Shown here in pieces: positions 36,320-46,200 of a DNA stretch of 64,000 nucleotides. Each line of letters starts with the position of its first letter. Position 1 is the first letter of the stretch. Made by a program: the position numbers and the translations under genes. The stretch is from contig NZ_FNQK01000009.1 of assembly GCF_900107625.1 (NCBI RefSeq), positions 1 through 64,000 of the forward strand, given 5' to 3'. Under the pieces are notes generated by a model. It searched no databases and was not told where the DNA came from. It was given only the letters and a program-made list of their open reading frames with translations. Source of the DNA: Bizionia paragorgiae (lineage in GTDB: Bacteria; Bacteroidota; Bacteroidia; Flavobacteriales; Flavobacteriaceae).

Positions 36320-37491
36320 ATGACACGTGCTTTACTCCTTTTATCACTTTGTTTTTTAATGTTTACTAGCCACTCCACGGCACAAACCTATAATCCGTTT
36401 TATGGAGATATTGTCAATACCGTTTCTGCCTCAAACATCGTGGCCGACTTAACTACCTTTGAAAGTTTCGGCGTTAAGACAAATGGTTCGAGCGCTTTAA
36501 GCAACACACAAAATTGGATTGTTTCTAGATATCAATCTTTGGGATATACTACTATTGAAGAGCAAGCGTTTTCGTTTTCTGGAAATACAAGTCATAATAT
36601 TATAATCACTAAGACTGGTAGTGTTTATCCGAATACATTTATAGTCATCGATGCACATTACGACACTATAAACGGACCAGGAACCAACGATAATGGTAGT
36701 GGGACTGTATTGCTTTTAGAGATGGCGCGTCTTTTAAAAAATGTCGATACGGAGTACTCTATAAAGTTCATTCATTTTAGTGGTGAAGAAGCCGGATTAA
36801 TTGGTAGTAATTATTATGTCAACACTACAGTTATACCTCAAAATATGGATATCGCTTTAGTATTTAATATTGATCAAGTTGGTGGAGTTAGCGGGACTAT
36901 AAACGACACTATTATCTGTGAATATGACACTACAGCACCAATTGAAAACAATGCTGAGTCATTAGCAGCCACAAACACGTTAGCGACCTGTATAGGTCTG
37001 TATTCTAATTTAGGTACTGAATTATCTAATGCGTATGGTTCAGATTACGTACCCTTTGAAAATGCAGGTAAAGTAATTACAGGACTTTATGAAAAGAATG
37101 AAACGCCACACTCCCATTCCCCAACAGATGTTTTAGCTAATATGGACCCCAATTATCTTTACGAGGTAACTAAAGGCAGTGTAGGTGCAGCCTTGGAGTT
37201 TGCTATAGGCATAAGCACTTTAAGTGCTCCTGAGACGGTTCCTACTGAAAAAAAAACTTTAAACTCTACCCCAATCCTTCAAATGGATTAATAACATTAG
37301 ATTTTAAATCGCTTCATGCCGAGGAAAGTTACAGTCTACTTATTACTGACATTCTCGGTAAGGTTGTTTACAAAAAAACCCTTTATAAAAAGACTCAAGT
37401 TTTAGATTTAAGTCATTTACAAAAGGGTATTTATATGTTCACTCTTAAGAATACGACACAGCGTATTTCAAAAAAACTGGTATTATATTAG
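36320..37491 (+). CDS. M28 family peptidase with a T9SS sorting domain in the -1 frame
   Basis: The zero frame (36320-37291) encodes 323 residues: a signal peptide (to TAQ) and an M28 Zn-peptidase domain with the metal ligands in IDAHYDTINGPGTNDNGSG, HFSGEEAGLIGSNYY, NIDQVGG and HSPTDVLANMD. It then ends at a TAA after an A9 tract (37248-37256). In the -1 frame, 37255-37491 continues NFKLYPNPSNGLITLDF...YSLLITDILGKVVYKK...GIYMFTLKN...ISKKLVLY, a textbook T9SS type A sorting domain ending in TAG. A one-base insertion in the A tract, or -1 slippage on A AAA AAA, would join them to about 390 residues. It could be a real mutation, a sequencing error, or programmed slippage. The gene follows the receptor by 57 bp and may belong to the sigma/FecR/receptor unit. 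Confidence 0.85.
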
Positions 37492-38402
37492 TCTCTAATT
37501 AAAGGCATTGTACTGCAACGTAACAACCCTTCTTGCTTAGCGATTTCAGCATAAGGTACTTCTTCGACTGTAAATCCTTTTTCTCGCAACCACGTATTTA
37601 AACGCGTAAAATTCTTTTCTGATATAATAACATCTTCAGCAATAGAAAATATATTACTATTCATATTATACATTTCTTCTTTCGAGATGATAAAACAATT
37701 CTCTTTACCAAAAAAGTCTAACAACCAGTTAAACTCATTTTCATCTCTAAATCCTTCTTTATGAAGAATCGCTTTATCTTTCCCTATAGGTTGGAAACAA
37801 CAGTCTAAATGCAGAGCATTATCGCGGGGTTCGGTTTGAGACTTTACCAAATCGAAGCTTTTTACTGTTTTATGAGGAAATGATTCTGCAATAAAATCGA
37901 CACCTGCTTTATTGGTTCGTGCCACGATATAATCAGAATAATCTGCCCCGCGATACGTTCCAATAAAAATATGATCGTTCCAAACCATAACATCACCACC
38001 TTCAATGTGGGCTTCTTCTGGCGGACGAATGACTTTTTTAGGATCTATCTTATCAATTATATATTGGATAGCATCTAATTCTTTCTCTCTATCTGGTAGA
38101 ATGTTAGCTTTTACTAACACGTCATCAATTACAAAAGCAATATCTCTAGCAAAAATCTGGTTGTAGTCTTCAATAAGCTCCGGTCTGTAAACCGTAACGT
38201 TATACTTTTCTAAAACGGCGGCTACAGCCTCCATTTCTTTAACCATATCTTCTTCTATAGGATAGGTTCCTGCTTTAATATGCTCTAAGGATTTTGGGTC
38301 GTAGGCATCCTCAATCTTTGGCGTATCACCGCAACTTTTAGCCGTTCCTAAAATAACTGCTCTTAAACGAGACGTTTCGTTTTTTACATTTAGTTTCAAC
38401 AT
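37488..38402 (-). CDS. Amidinotransferase/DDAH-family enzyme
   Basis: The 304-residue protein is of the guanidino-group modifying superfamily (arginine deiminase, DDAH, glycine amidinotransferase). It shows the catalytic acidic region RPPEEAHIEGGDVMVW, the His in NALHLDCCFQPIG and the Cys in LLRCSTMPLIRD (Cys296). The exact substrate (arginine, methylarginine or another guanidine) cannot be settled. The stop codon overlaps the stop of the M28 peptidase T9SS extension by 3-4 bases on the opposite strand. It starts 16 bp after a terminator hairpin of gltA; there is little room for a separate promoter. Confidence 0.85.
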   Translation of the reverse strand: MLKLNVKNETSRLRAVILGTAKSCGDTPKIEDAYDPKSLEHIKAGTYPIEEDMVKEMEAVAAVLEKYNVTVYRPELIEDYNQIFARDIAFVIDDVLVKANILPDREKELDAIQYIIDKIDPKKVIRPPEEAHIEGGDVMVWNDHIFIGTYRGADYSDYIVARTNKAGVDFIAESFPHKTVKSFDLVKSQTEPRDNALHLDCCFQPIGKDKAILHKEGFRDENEFNWLLDFFGKENCFIISKEEMYNMNSNIFSIAEDVIISEKNFTRLNTWLREKGFTVEEVPYAEIAKQEGLLRCSTMPLIRD

Positions 38403-38417
38403 AATTTATGATATAAA

Positions 38418-38446
38418 AAAGCTCCATAAAATTATTATGAAGCTTT
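38418..38446 (-). terminator. gltA terminator
   Basis: AAAGCTTCATAA/TTATGGAGCTTT (one wobble pair) with T-rich 3' side on the minus strand, 22 bp after the gltA stop and 16 bp before the next start. Confidence 0.65.
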
Positions 38447-38467
38447 GTGTGTTGTAAATTTATAGAC

Positions 38468-39754
38468 TTATCGCTTATCGATAGCTTTAAAATCTCTTTG
38501 GTTTTCACCGATATATACTTGTCTAGGTCTTCCAATTGGCTCCTTACGTAAACGCATTTCTCTCCATTGAGCGATCCATCCTGGTAAACGTCCTAAAGCA
38601 AACATAACTGTAAACATTTCGGTTGGAATATCCATTGCTCTGTAGATTATACCTGAGTAAAAATCAACATTTGGATATAGCTTACGCTTCACGAAATAAT
38701 CGTCTTGTAATGCTTCTTTTTCTAATCCTTTAGCGATATCTAAAATAGGATCTTCGATTCCTAAATCTTCTAACACTTCATCAGCAGCAACCTTAATAAT
38801 TTTTGCTCTTGGATCGAAGTTTTTATATACTCTATGTCCGAAGCCCATTAAACGGAAAGGATCTTCCTTATCCTTAGCTTTCCCCATGTATTTCTTAGTG
38901 TCTCCACCATCTTCCTTAATAGCTTCAAGCATTTCTAATACCGCTTGATTAGCACCTCCGTGAAGAGGTCCCCAAAGTGCAGAAATACCAGCAGATAAAG
39001 ACGTGAATAATCCAGCGTGAGAAGACCCTACAATTCTAACCGTAGATGTAGAACAGTTTTGTTCGTGATCTGCGTGTAAAATTAATAGTTTGTCTAAGGC
39101 GTTTATTAAAACTGGGTTTTGTTTATACTCTTCGTTAGGTTTTTTAAACATCATTTTAAGAACGTTTTCAACATAACCTAAAGAACGATCACCATAATCT
39201 AACGGTAATCCTTTTTTCTTACGCATAGTCCAAGCTACTAACACAGGAAATTTTCCTAATATTTTAACAATAGCTCTGTACATATCCTCTTCCGATTCTG
39301 TATTTACAGACGACGGATTAAAAGCTGTTAAAGCACTTGTTAAAGAAGCTAAAACACCCATTGGATGTGCTGTTTTAGGAAAGGCATCAATAATCTTTTT
39401 GATGTCATCGTCTACAACAGACTCGTCTTTAATATCTGAATGAAATTTATCTAATTGCTCCTTCGTTGGTAATTCACCAAAAATTAAAAGATAAGCAACT
39501 TCTAAAAAGTCTGCTTTTTCTGCTAATTCTTCAATCGAGTATCCTCTGTATCGTAAAATACCTTCTTCTCCATTTAAAAAAGTAATCGCACTTTCACAAG
39601 ACCCTGTATTTTTATATCCTGGATCTATAGTTGTAACACCTCCTGTTACCCCTCTTAAATTTTTAATATCTATTGCGATTTCATTTTCAGTACCTTCTAT
39701 TAAAGGAAACTCATGCTTTTGGCCATTAATTTCTAACGTAGCAGTTTTTGACAT
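38468..39754 (-). CDS. gltA: Citrate synthase
   Basis: GltA condenses oxaloacetate with acetyl-CoA at the entry of the TCA cycle. The 428-residue protein is the hexameric type II form: active-site HADHEQNCSTSTVRIVGS (His), GFGHRVYKNFDPRA (His, Arg) and ALGRLPGWIAQWREM near the C-terminus. It starts with ATG after a 367-bp intergenic interval. It works with mdh (12723-13649). No clear TAnnTTTG element was found upstream (nearest TAATTTAG). It is followed by a hairpin terminator and the amidinotransferase-family gene. Confidence 0.97.
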   Translation of the reverse strand: MSKTATLEINGQKHEFPLIEGTENEIAIDIKNLRGVTGGVTTIDPGYKNTGSCESAITFLNGEEGILRYRGYSIEELAEKADFLEVAYLLIFGELPTKEQLDKFHSDIKDESVVDDDIKKIIDAFPKTAHPMGVLASLTSALTAFNPSSVNTESEEDMYRAIVKILGKFPVLVAWTMRKKKGLPLDYGDRSLGYVENVLKMMFKKPNEEYKQNPVLINALDKLLILHADHEQNCSTSTVRIVGSSHAGLFTSLSAGISALWGPLHGGANQAVLEMLEAIKEDGGDTKKYMGKAKDKEDPFRLMGFGHRVYKNFDPRAKIIKVAADEVLEDLGIEDPILDIAKGLEKEALQDDYFVKRKLYPNVDFYSGIIYRAMDIPTEMFTVMFALGRLPGWIAQWREMRLRKEPIGRPRQVYIGENQRDFKAIDKR

Positions 39755-40055
39755 ATTTACTTTTTGTTTTACTTGTTTTTGCGGAACGCTAAATTACAAA
39801 AAACCTCTGAATTTATGAAACGCATTAACAAAGGATTTAACAATTATAACATCACTAAAATTTATGATAGTTATGGGAATGCATCTCTCACATAATATCT
39901 CATTGAAAATACAATTTAAAATTAGAATATAAACGCTCGAATTAATAATTATTTTTCTATGTTATATGCTCGACCAATAAGTATAAAAAAACAAAGATTA
40001 GTGTGGTAGGTAGACTTCTAATCTATCTACAATTTTAAATAAAATAGCATAAAAA
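39755..40055. other. Intergenic region upstream of gltA
   Basis: It contains two overlapping inverted repeats at about 39995-40030 and otherwise AT-rich sequence that presumably holds the gltA promoter. No coding frame or RNA gene is evident. Confidence 0.4.
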
Positions 40056-40092
40056 AACGGACGACACACCTTAGAAAGGTCTGTGGTCCGTT
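40056..40092 (-). terminator. eno terminator
   Basis: 17-bp arms with two mismatches, AACGGAC.ACA.ACCTT and its complement (40056-40072, 40076-40092), followed on the minus strand by a T run, 29 bp after the eno stop. Confidence 0.8.
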
Positions 40093-40121
40093 AAATATAC
40101 AAATGAGGTATAAACTTTTAC

Positions 40122-41423
<1,302 letters not shown>

Positions 41424-41441
41424 TTAAGTTGAACTTGTGCT

Positions 41442-41449
41442 CAAATTTA
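41442..41449 (-). promoter_or_regulatory. eno promoter -7 element
   Basis: TAAATTTG on the minus strand, 27 bp before the eno ATG, fits TAnnTTTG; no -33 TTG at the ideal distance. Confidence 0.5.
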
Positions 41450-41520
41450 CTATTTAATTTTAAGCTAAAAATAGTTATTACTATAGAAATCCTAAAATTA
41501 TCTTGTTATTATTAAAGCAA

Positions 41521-41552
41521 AAAAGACAATGAAGTTTAGTTCATTGTCTTTT
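41521..41552 (-). terminator. carA terminator
   Basis: A perfect 13-bp stem AAAAGACAATGAA/TTCATTGTCTTTT (41521-41533, 41540-41552) right after the carA stop at 41556. Confidence 0.85.
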
Positions 41553-41555
41553 TAG

Positions 41556-42659
41556 TTATTTTGATTTTATATTCTCAATAAATTGATCGAATAAATACCT
41601 AGCATCATTTGGTCCTGGACTAGCCTCAGGGTGATATTGCACCGAGAAAACGTTTTTAGACTTCATTCTTATACCTGCAACGGTATTATCATTTAAATGA
41701 ACATGAGTAATCTCTACATCTGGATGCGCCTCTGTTTCTTCTCTATTTATAGCAAAACCGTGGTTTTGAGAAGTAATTTCCCCTTTACCCGTCACTAAGT
41801 TCATAACCGGGTGATTAATACCGCGGTGTCCATTGTGCATTTTATAAGTCGAAATACCGTTAGCTAGGGCAATAACTTGATGTCCTAAACAAATACCAAA
41901 AAGAGGTAAATCGCGTTTAATAATCTCTTTAGCTAAGGCTTGCGCTTCGACTAATGGTTCTGGATCTCCAGGACCGTTCGACAAGAAGTAACCGTCAGGA
42001 TTCCAACTACTCATTTCTTCGAAAGTAGCATTGTAAGGGAACACCTTAATATAAGCATCTCTATCTGCAAAATTGCGAAGAATATTCTTTTTGATACCTA
42101 TATCTAAAGCGGCAATTTTAATTGATGCGTTTTCATTACCAAAGAAATAAGGTTCTTTAGTCGATACCTTAGAAGCCAGCTCAAGACCTTTCATATCTGG
42201 CGCCTCTTCTAAAAGTTTTTTCAAACCTTCGATATTATCTACATCGGTAGAAATCACAGCATTCATGGCTCCATTATCTCTAATATAGCTTACTAAGGCT
42301 CGTGTATCAACGTCTGATATAGCTAATAGATTATTATCATTCAAGAAATCTTCTAAAGACCCTGTTGCGATATCTCGTGAATAGTCGTAACTAAAATTTT
42401 TACATATTAAACCAGAAATCTTAATAGAATCGGATTCTGAATCTTGATCGGTAACACCATAATTACCAATATGAGCATTGGTAGCTACCATTAATTGGCC
42501 ATAGTATGACGGATCGGTAAAAATTTCTTGGTACCCTGTCATTCCTGTGTTAAAACACACTTCACCAACAGCGTTACCTTCTTTGCCTACAGCTTTACCG
42601 TGAAAAATAGTACCATCTGCAAGTAAAATTATAGCTTTTTTAAGTTTTTGATATTTCAT
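41556..42659 (-). CDS. carA: Carbamoyl-phosphate synthase small subunit
   Basis: CarA hydrolyses glutamine and passes ammonia to CarB for carbamoyl phosphate, feeding pyrimidine and arginine synthesis. The 367-residue protein has the N-terminal CPSase domain (AIILLADGTIFHGKAVG, CFNTGMTGYQEIFTDPSYYGQ) and a class I glutamine amidotransferase domain with LFGICLGHQVIALA (Cys) and SVQYHPEASPGP (His, Glu). carB is not in the window. It lies just after the ribosomal cluster, separated from rplQ by a terminator hairpin. Confidence 0.97.
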   Translation of the reverse strand: MKYQKLKKAIILLADGTIFHGKAVGKEGNAVGEVCFNTGMTGYQEIFTDPSYYGQLMVATNAHIGNYGVTDQDSESDSIKISGLICKNFSYDYSRDIATGSLEDFLNDNNLLAISDVDTRALVSYIRDNGAMNAVISTDVDNIEGLKKLLEEAPDMKGLELASKVSTKEPYFFGNENASIKIAALDIGIKKNILRNFADRDAYIKVFPYNATFEEMSSWNPDGYFLSNGPGDPEPLVEAQALAKEIIKRDLPLFGICLGHQVIALANGISTYKMHNGHRGINHPVMNLVTGKGEITSQNHGFAINREETEAHPDVEITHVHLNDNTVAGIRMKSKNVFSVQYHPEASPGPNDARYLFDQFIENIKSK

Positions 42660-42691
42660 TGATTCGAAAAGTTTGACAAAATTGCATAAAA

Positions 42692-42722
42692 AAAAGGATA
42701 AACTAAAATAGTTTATCCTTTT
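42692..42722 (-). terminator. Terminator at the end of the ribosomal protein cluster
   Basis: A perfect 14-bp stem AAAAGGATAAACTA/TAGTTTATCCTTTT (42692-42705, 42709-42722) with a T run on the minus strand, 24 bp after rplQ. Confidence 0.85.
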
Positions 42723-42745
42723 ATTTTAAATGCTTATTAACATTT

Positions 42746-43219
42746 TTATTCTTCTTCTTCGTTAGATGCTTTAGTAGCAGTGTCTGCAGCCGGTTTAGCT
42801 TTTCCACCTCTTCTACTTCTACGCGTCGTTTTCTTCTCAGCTTTTCCAGCGTTATAGATTTCGTTGTAATCAACTAATTCTATCATTGCCATATCAGCGT
42901 TATCTCCTAAACGATTTCCTAACTTAATAATACGTGTGTATCCACCTGGACGATCACCTACTTTAGCAGCTACATCTCTAAATAGTTCTGTAACGGCATC
43001 TTTTTGTCTTAATTTAGAAAACACAAGACGTCTGTTGTGTGTTGTATCTTCTTTAGACTTAGTGATCATAGGTTCAACAAATTGCTTTAAAGCTTTTGCT
43101 TTAGCTACAGTTGTATTAATACGTTTGTGTTGTATTAAAGAACAAGCCATATTTGCAAGCATAGCTTTTCTATGTGCTGTTTGTCTTCCTAAGTGGTTTA
43201 CTTTTTTTCCGTGTCTCAT
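42746..43219 (-). CDS. rplQ: 50S ribosomal protein L17
   Basis: L17 is a large-subunit protein near the exit tunnel. The 157-residue protein starts [34 protein letters not shown], the L17 signature, and has [29 protein letters not shown] basic then acidic C-terminal tail of about 35 residues ([18 protein letters not shown]...SNEEEE) extends beyond the conserved domain, as often in Bacteroidota. It is the last gene of the alpha operon, 61 bp after rpoA. Confidence 0.97.
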   Translation of the reverse strand: MRHGKKVNHLGRQTAHRKAMLANMACSLIQHKRINTTVAKAKALKQFVEPMITKSKEDTTHNRRLVFSKLRQKDAVTELFRDVAAKVGDRPGGYTRIIKLGNRLGDNADMAMIELVDYNEIYNAGKAEKKTTRRSRRGGKAKPAADTATKASNEEEE

Positions 43220-43280
43220 GACATTTTGTTTTAATCACCATCTTGCTACTACCCGTTATAGAGGAGCAAAATATGATGTA

Positions 43281-44273
43281 TTAGTCTTTATCTAGTTTGT
43301 ATTTTGATAAGTCCATTCCGAAGTTTAAACCTTTAACATTTACTAGTTCTTCTAGCTCAGTTAATGATTTTTTACCAAAGTTACGGAACTTCATTAAATC
43401 ATTTTTATTGAACGATACTAAGTCTCCTAAAGTATCTACTTCGGCAGCTTTTAAACAGTTTAGTGCACGTACAGATAAATCCATATCCACTAATTTTGTT
43501 TTAAGCAACTGTCTCATATGAAGAGATTCTTCATCATAAGTTTCAGTTTGTGCTATTTCGTCGGCCTCTAAAGTAATTCTCTCATCTGAGAATAACATAA
43601 AGTGGTGAATTAACGTTTTTGCTGCTTCTGTTAAAGCATCTTGAGGCGTAATAGAACCATCAGATTGGATTTCGAAAACTAATTTTTCGTAATCTGTCTT
43701 TTGTTCTACACGGTAGTTCTCGATACTGTATTTTACATTCTTAATAGGCGTATAAATCGAATCCGTAAAGATTGTCCCAATAGGCGCTGAAGCTTTCTTA
43801 TTTTCTTCTGCAGGAACATAACCTCTACCTTTTTCGATAGTAAGTTCCATATTAAAATTGACTTTAGACTCTAAGTTACAAATAACTAAATCTGTATTTA
43901 ATACTTGGAATCCTGAGATAAATTTCTGAAAGTCACCAGCTGTTATTTGATCTTGTCCTGAAATAGAAATTGAAACAGATTCGTTATCAACATCTTCAAT
44001 TTGTCTTTTAAAACGAACTTGTTTTAAGTTTAAAATAATTTCAGTCACATCTTCTACTACACCAGCAAGTGTTGAGAATTCGTGGTCTGCACCTTCGATT
44101 CTAACTGATGTAATTGCAAATCCTTCTAGAGAAGATAGTAAAACTCTTCTAAGAGCATTTCCTATTGTTAATCCGTAACCTGGTTCTAAAGGTCTAAATT
44201 CAAATTTACCTTCGAAGTCGGTAGAATCAATCATGATTACTTTGTCGGGCTTCTGAAAATTAAATACTGCCAT
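43281..44273 (-). CDS. rpoA: RNA polymerase subunit alpha
   Basis: RpoA nucleates RNA polymerase assembly and contacts promoter DNA through its C-terminal domain. The 330-residue protein has the N-terminal [28 protein letters not shown] and the C-terminal domain [46 protein letters not shown]. Gene order rpsD-rpoA-rplQ is standard for the alpha operon; spacing to rpsD is 21 bp. Confidence 0.98.
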   Translation of the reverse strand: MAVFNFQKPDKVIMIDSTDFEGKFEFRPLEPGYGLTIGNALRRVLLSSLEGFAITSVRIEGADHEFSTLAGVVEDVTEIILNLKQVRFKRQIEDVDNESVSISISGQDQITAGDFQKFISGFQVLNTDLVICNLESKVNFNMELTIEKGRGYVPAEENKKASAPIGTIFTDSIYTPIKNVKYSIENYRVEQKTDYEKLVFEIQSDGSITPQDALTEAAKTLIHHFMLFSDERITLEADEIAQTETYDEESLHMRQLLKTKLVDMDLSVRALNCLKAAEVDTLGDLVSFNKNDLMKFRNFGKKSLTELEELVNVKGLNFGMDLSKYKLDKD

Positions 44274-44294
44274 ATTTGCGATTTGTATCAGTTA

Positions 44295-44900
44295 TTATTT
44301 AGAGTATAATTCGACTATGAATTGCTCATTGATGTTTTCTGGGATTTGGATTCTAGCAGGAACAGAAACATAAGTTCCTTCTTTCTTCTCGCTATTCCAA
44401 GTAATCCACTCGTATACGTTACTTGAGCTAGATAAAGATCTATCGATAGCTTCAAGTGATTTTGATTTTTCTCTAACAGCAACAACATCTCCAGCTTTTA
44501 AGTTGTAAGATGGAATATTAACTAACTCCCCATTAACAGTAATATGTCTGTGAGAAACTAATTGTCTTGCTGCGCTACGTGTAGGTGCAACACCCATTCT
44601 AAATACAACGTTGTCTAATCTAGACTCACATAATTGTAATAAAACTTCACCTGTAATTCCAGGAGCTGCTGTAGCTTTTTTAAACATGTTTCTGAATTGT
44701 TTTTCTAAAATACCGTAAGTATATTTAGCTTTTTGCTTTTCCATTAACTGGATAGCATATTCAGATTTCTTTCCACGTCTTCTTGCGTTTCCGTGTTGCC
44801 CTGGAGGATAATTTCTTTTCTCGAAAGATTTATCGTCTCCAAAGATAGCTTCGCCAAATTTACGAGCTATTTTAGTTTTAGGACCAGTATATCTTGCCAT
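44295..44900 (-). CDS. rpsD: 30S ribosomal protein S4
   Basis: S4 is a primary 16S rRNA binding protein and in E. coli the autogenous repressor of the alpha operon. The 201-residue protein has an S4 RNA-binding domain ([49 protein letters not shown]). The N-terminal zinc cysteines of some S4 proteins are absent. A promoter lies 101 bp upstream, within the gap to rpsK, so rpsD heads its own transcript for rpsD-rpoA-rplQ. Confidence 0.98.
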   Translation of the reverse strand: MARYTGPKTKIARKFGEAIFGDDKSFEKRNYPPGQHGNARRRGKKSEYAIQLMEKQKAKYTYGILEKQFRNMFKKATAAPGITGEVLLQLCESRLDNVVFRMGVAPTRSAARQLVSHRHITVNGELVNIPSYNLKAGDVVAVREKSKSLEAIDRSLSSSSNVYEWITWNSEKKEGTYVSVPARIQIPENINEQFIVELYSK

Positions 44901-45000
44901 TTCTAATTGTTGTTTAAAGAGTGATTATGAATTAAGGTCTAAATCTTATCCTTCGATAATCGTTGATCTCTTATTAATACTTGATTGTTTTTATAATTTG

Positions 45001-45029
45001 CAAATTTAAACATAAAAAATTAATACCAA
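45001..45029 (-). promoter_or_regulatory. Internal promoter upstream of rpsD
   Basis: TTG (45027-45029), 18 bases, TAAATTTG (45001-45008) on the minus strand in the 174-bp gap between rpsK and rpsD. It predicts a leader of about 95 nt before the S4 start codon. Confidence 0.65.
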
Positions 45030-45074
45030 CTATAATTTAATTATAATTGATATTAATTCTAAATTATGAGTAAA

Positions 45075-45467
45075 TTATACTCTTCTACGCTTTGGAGGGC
45101 GACATCCATTATGAGGTAATGGAGTAACGTCGATAATTTCAGTTACTTCAATTCCAGCATTATGGATAGAACGGATAGCAGATTCTCTACCGTTTCCTGG
45201 TCCTTTTACGTAAACTTTAACTTTTTTAAGTCCGGCTTCTTTAGCAACTCCAGATGCATCTTCCGCAGCTAATTGAGCAGCGTAAGGTGTGTTCTTTTTA
45301 GAACCTCTGAATCCCATTTTACCAGCAGATGACCATGAAATAACGTCACCTTTCTTATTTGTTAAAGACACAATAATATTGTTAAAAGAAGCAGTAATAT
45401 GAGCTTCCCCAACCGCGTCTATTATAACTTTACGTTTTTTTGTGCTTTTAGTATTTGTCTTTGCCAT
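45075..45467 (-). CDS. rpsK: 30S ribosomal protein S11
   Basis: S11 sits on the 30S platform. The 130-residue protein has the family core [48 protein letters not shown] and the C-terminal [19 protein letters not shown]. It follows rpsM by 8 bp and is followed by a 174-bp gap holding the rpsD promoter. Confidence 0.98.
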   Translation of the reverse strand: MAKTNTKSTKKRKVIIDAVGEAHITASFNNIIVSLTNKKGDVISWSSAGKMGFRGSKKNTPYAAQLAAEDASGVAKEAGLKKVKVYVKGPGNGRESAIRSIHNAGIEVTEIIDVTPLPHNGCRPPKRRRV

Positions 45468-45475
45468 ACTACTTA

Positions 45476-45850
45476 TTATTTAGTTGCTTTTTTCTTATTA
45501 GCAACTGTTTTTCTTCTACCTTTTCTAGTTCTAGAGTTGTTTTTAGTACGTTGTCCTCTCAATGGAAGACTAGCTCTATGACGGATCCCTCTGTAACATC
45601 CTATGTCCATTAATCGCTTAATGTTCATTTGAGTTTCAGAACGTAATTCACCTTCAATAGTAAAAGTTCCAACAGCTTCACGGATTGCTCCAATTTGATC
45701 ATCTGTCCAATCTTGTACTTTGATGTTTTCATCAACTTTAGCCGTTGATAAAATTTCTTGAGCTCTACTTCTACCTACACCATAGATGTAAGTTAATGAA
45801 ATGACTCCTCTTTTCTGTTTCGGTATGTCTACTCCTGCAATTCTTGCCAT
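45476..45850 (-). CDS. rpsM: 30S ribosomal protein S13
   Basis: S13 is at the 30S head and contacts the large subunit and tRNA. The 124-residue protein starts [34 protein letters not shown] and ends with [30 protein letters not shown]. It follows rpmJ by 2 bp, in the usual rpmJ-rpsM-rpsK order. Confidence 0.98.
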   Translation of the reverse strand: MARIAGVDIPKQKRGVISLTYIYGVGRSRAQEILSTAKVDENIKVQDWTDDQIGAIREAVGTFTIEGELRSETQMNIKRLMDIGCYRGIRHRASLPLRGQRTKNNSRTRKGRRKTVANKKKATK

Positions 45851-45852
45851 AA

Positions 45853-45969
45853 TTATCCTTGTCTTTGTTTGAATCTAGGATTCTTTTTGTTAATGACGTA
45901 AAGTCTACCCTTTCTACGCACGATTTTACAATCTGCACTTCTTTTTTTAACTGATGCTCTTACTTTCAT
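45853..45969 (-). CDS. rpmJ: 50S ribosomal protein L36 (zinc-free form)
   Basis: A short gene of 38 codons: [19 protein letters not shown] then [19 protein letters not shown]. The frame ATG (45967-45969) to TAA (45853-45855) matches L36 exactly in length and position between infA and rpsM. Three of the four usual zinc ligands (CxxC...C...H) are missing; only Cys14 remains, so this is the C-minus form that does not bind zinc. Confidence 0.95.
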   Translation of the reverse strand: MKVRASVKKRSADCKIVRRKGRLYVINKKNPRFKQRQG

Positions 45970-45974
45970 CGTAA

Positions 45975-46190
45975 TTAGTATCTATAAGTTATGCGAGCCT
46001 TACTTAAGTCGTAAGGGCTCATTTCTAATTTTACTTTATCACCTGGTAACAACTTAATGTAATGCATACGCATTTTACCAGATATATGTGCAGTCACAAT
46101 GTGACCATTTTCTAATTCTACACGAAACATCGCATTAGATAATGCTTCAATAATTGTTCCGTCTTGTTCTATTGCTGCTTGTTTTGCCAT
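45975..46190 (-). CDS. infA: Translation initiation factor IF-1
   Basis: IF-1 binds the A site of the 30S subunit during initiation. The 71-residue OB-fold protein reads [70 protein letters not shown], the complete family sequence. It lies between secY and rpmJ; map and adk, often found here in other bacteria, are absent. Confidence 0.98.
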   Translation of the reverse strand: MAKQAAIEQDGTIIEALSNAMFRVELENGHIVTAHISGKMRMHYIKLLPGDKVKLEMSPYDLSKARITYRY

Positions 46191-46200
46191 AGTATAATAA

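Noticed and set aside
38338-38535. Minus-strand frame bridging gltA and the amidinotransferase-family gene
   Set aside because: It overlaps both well-supported genes and the terminator in another frame and has no known features.
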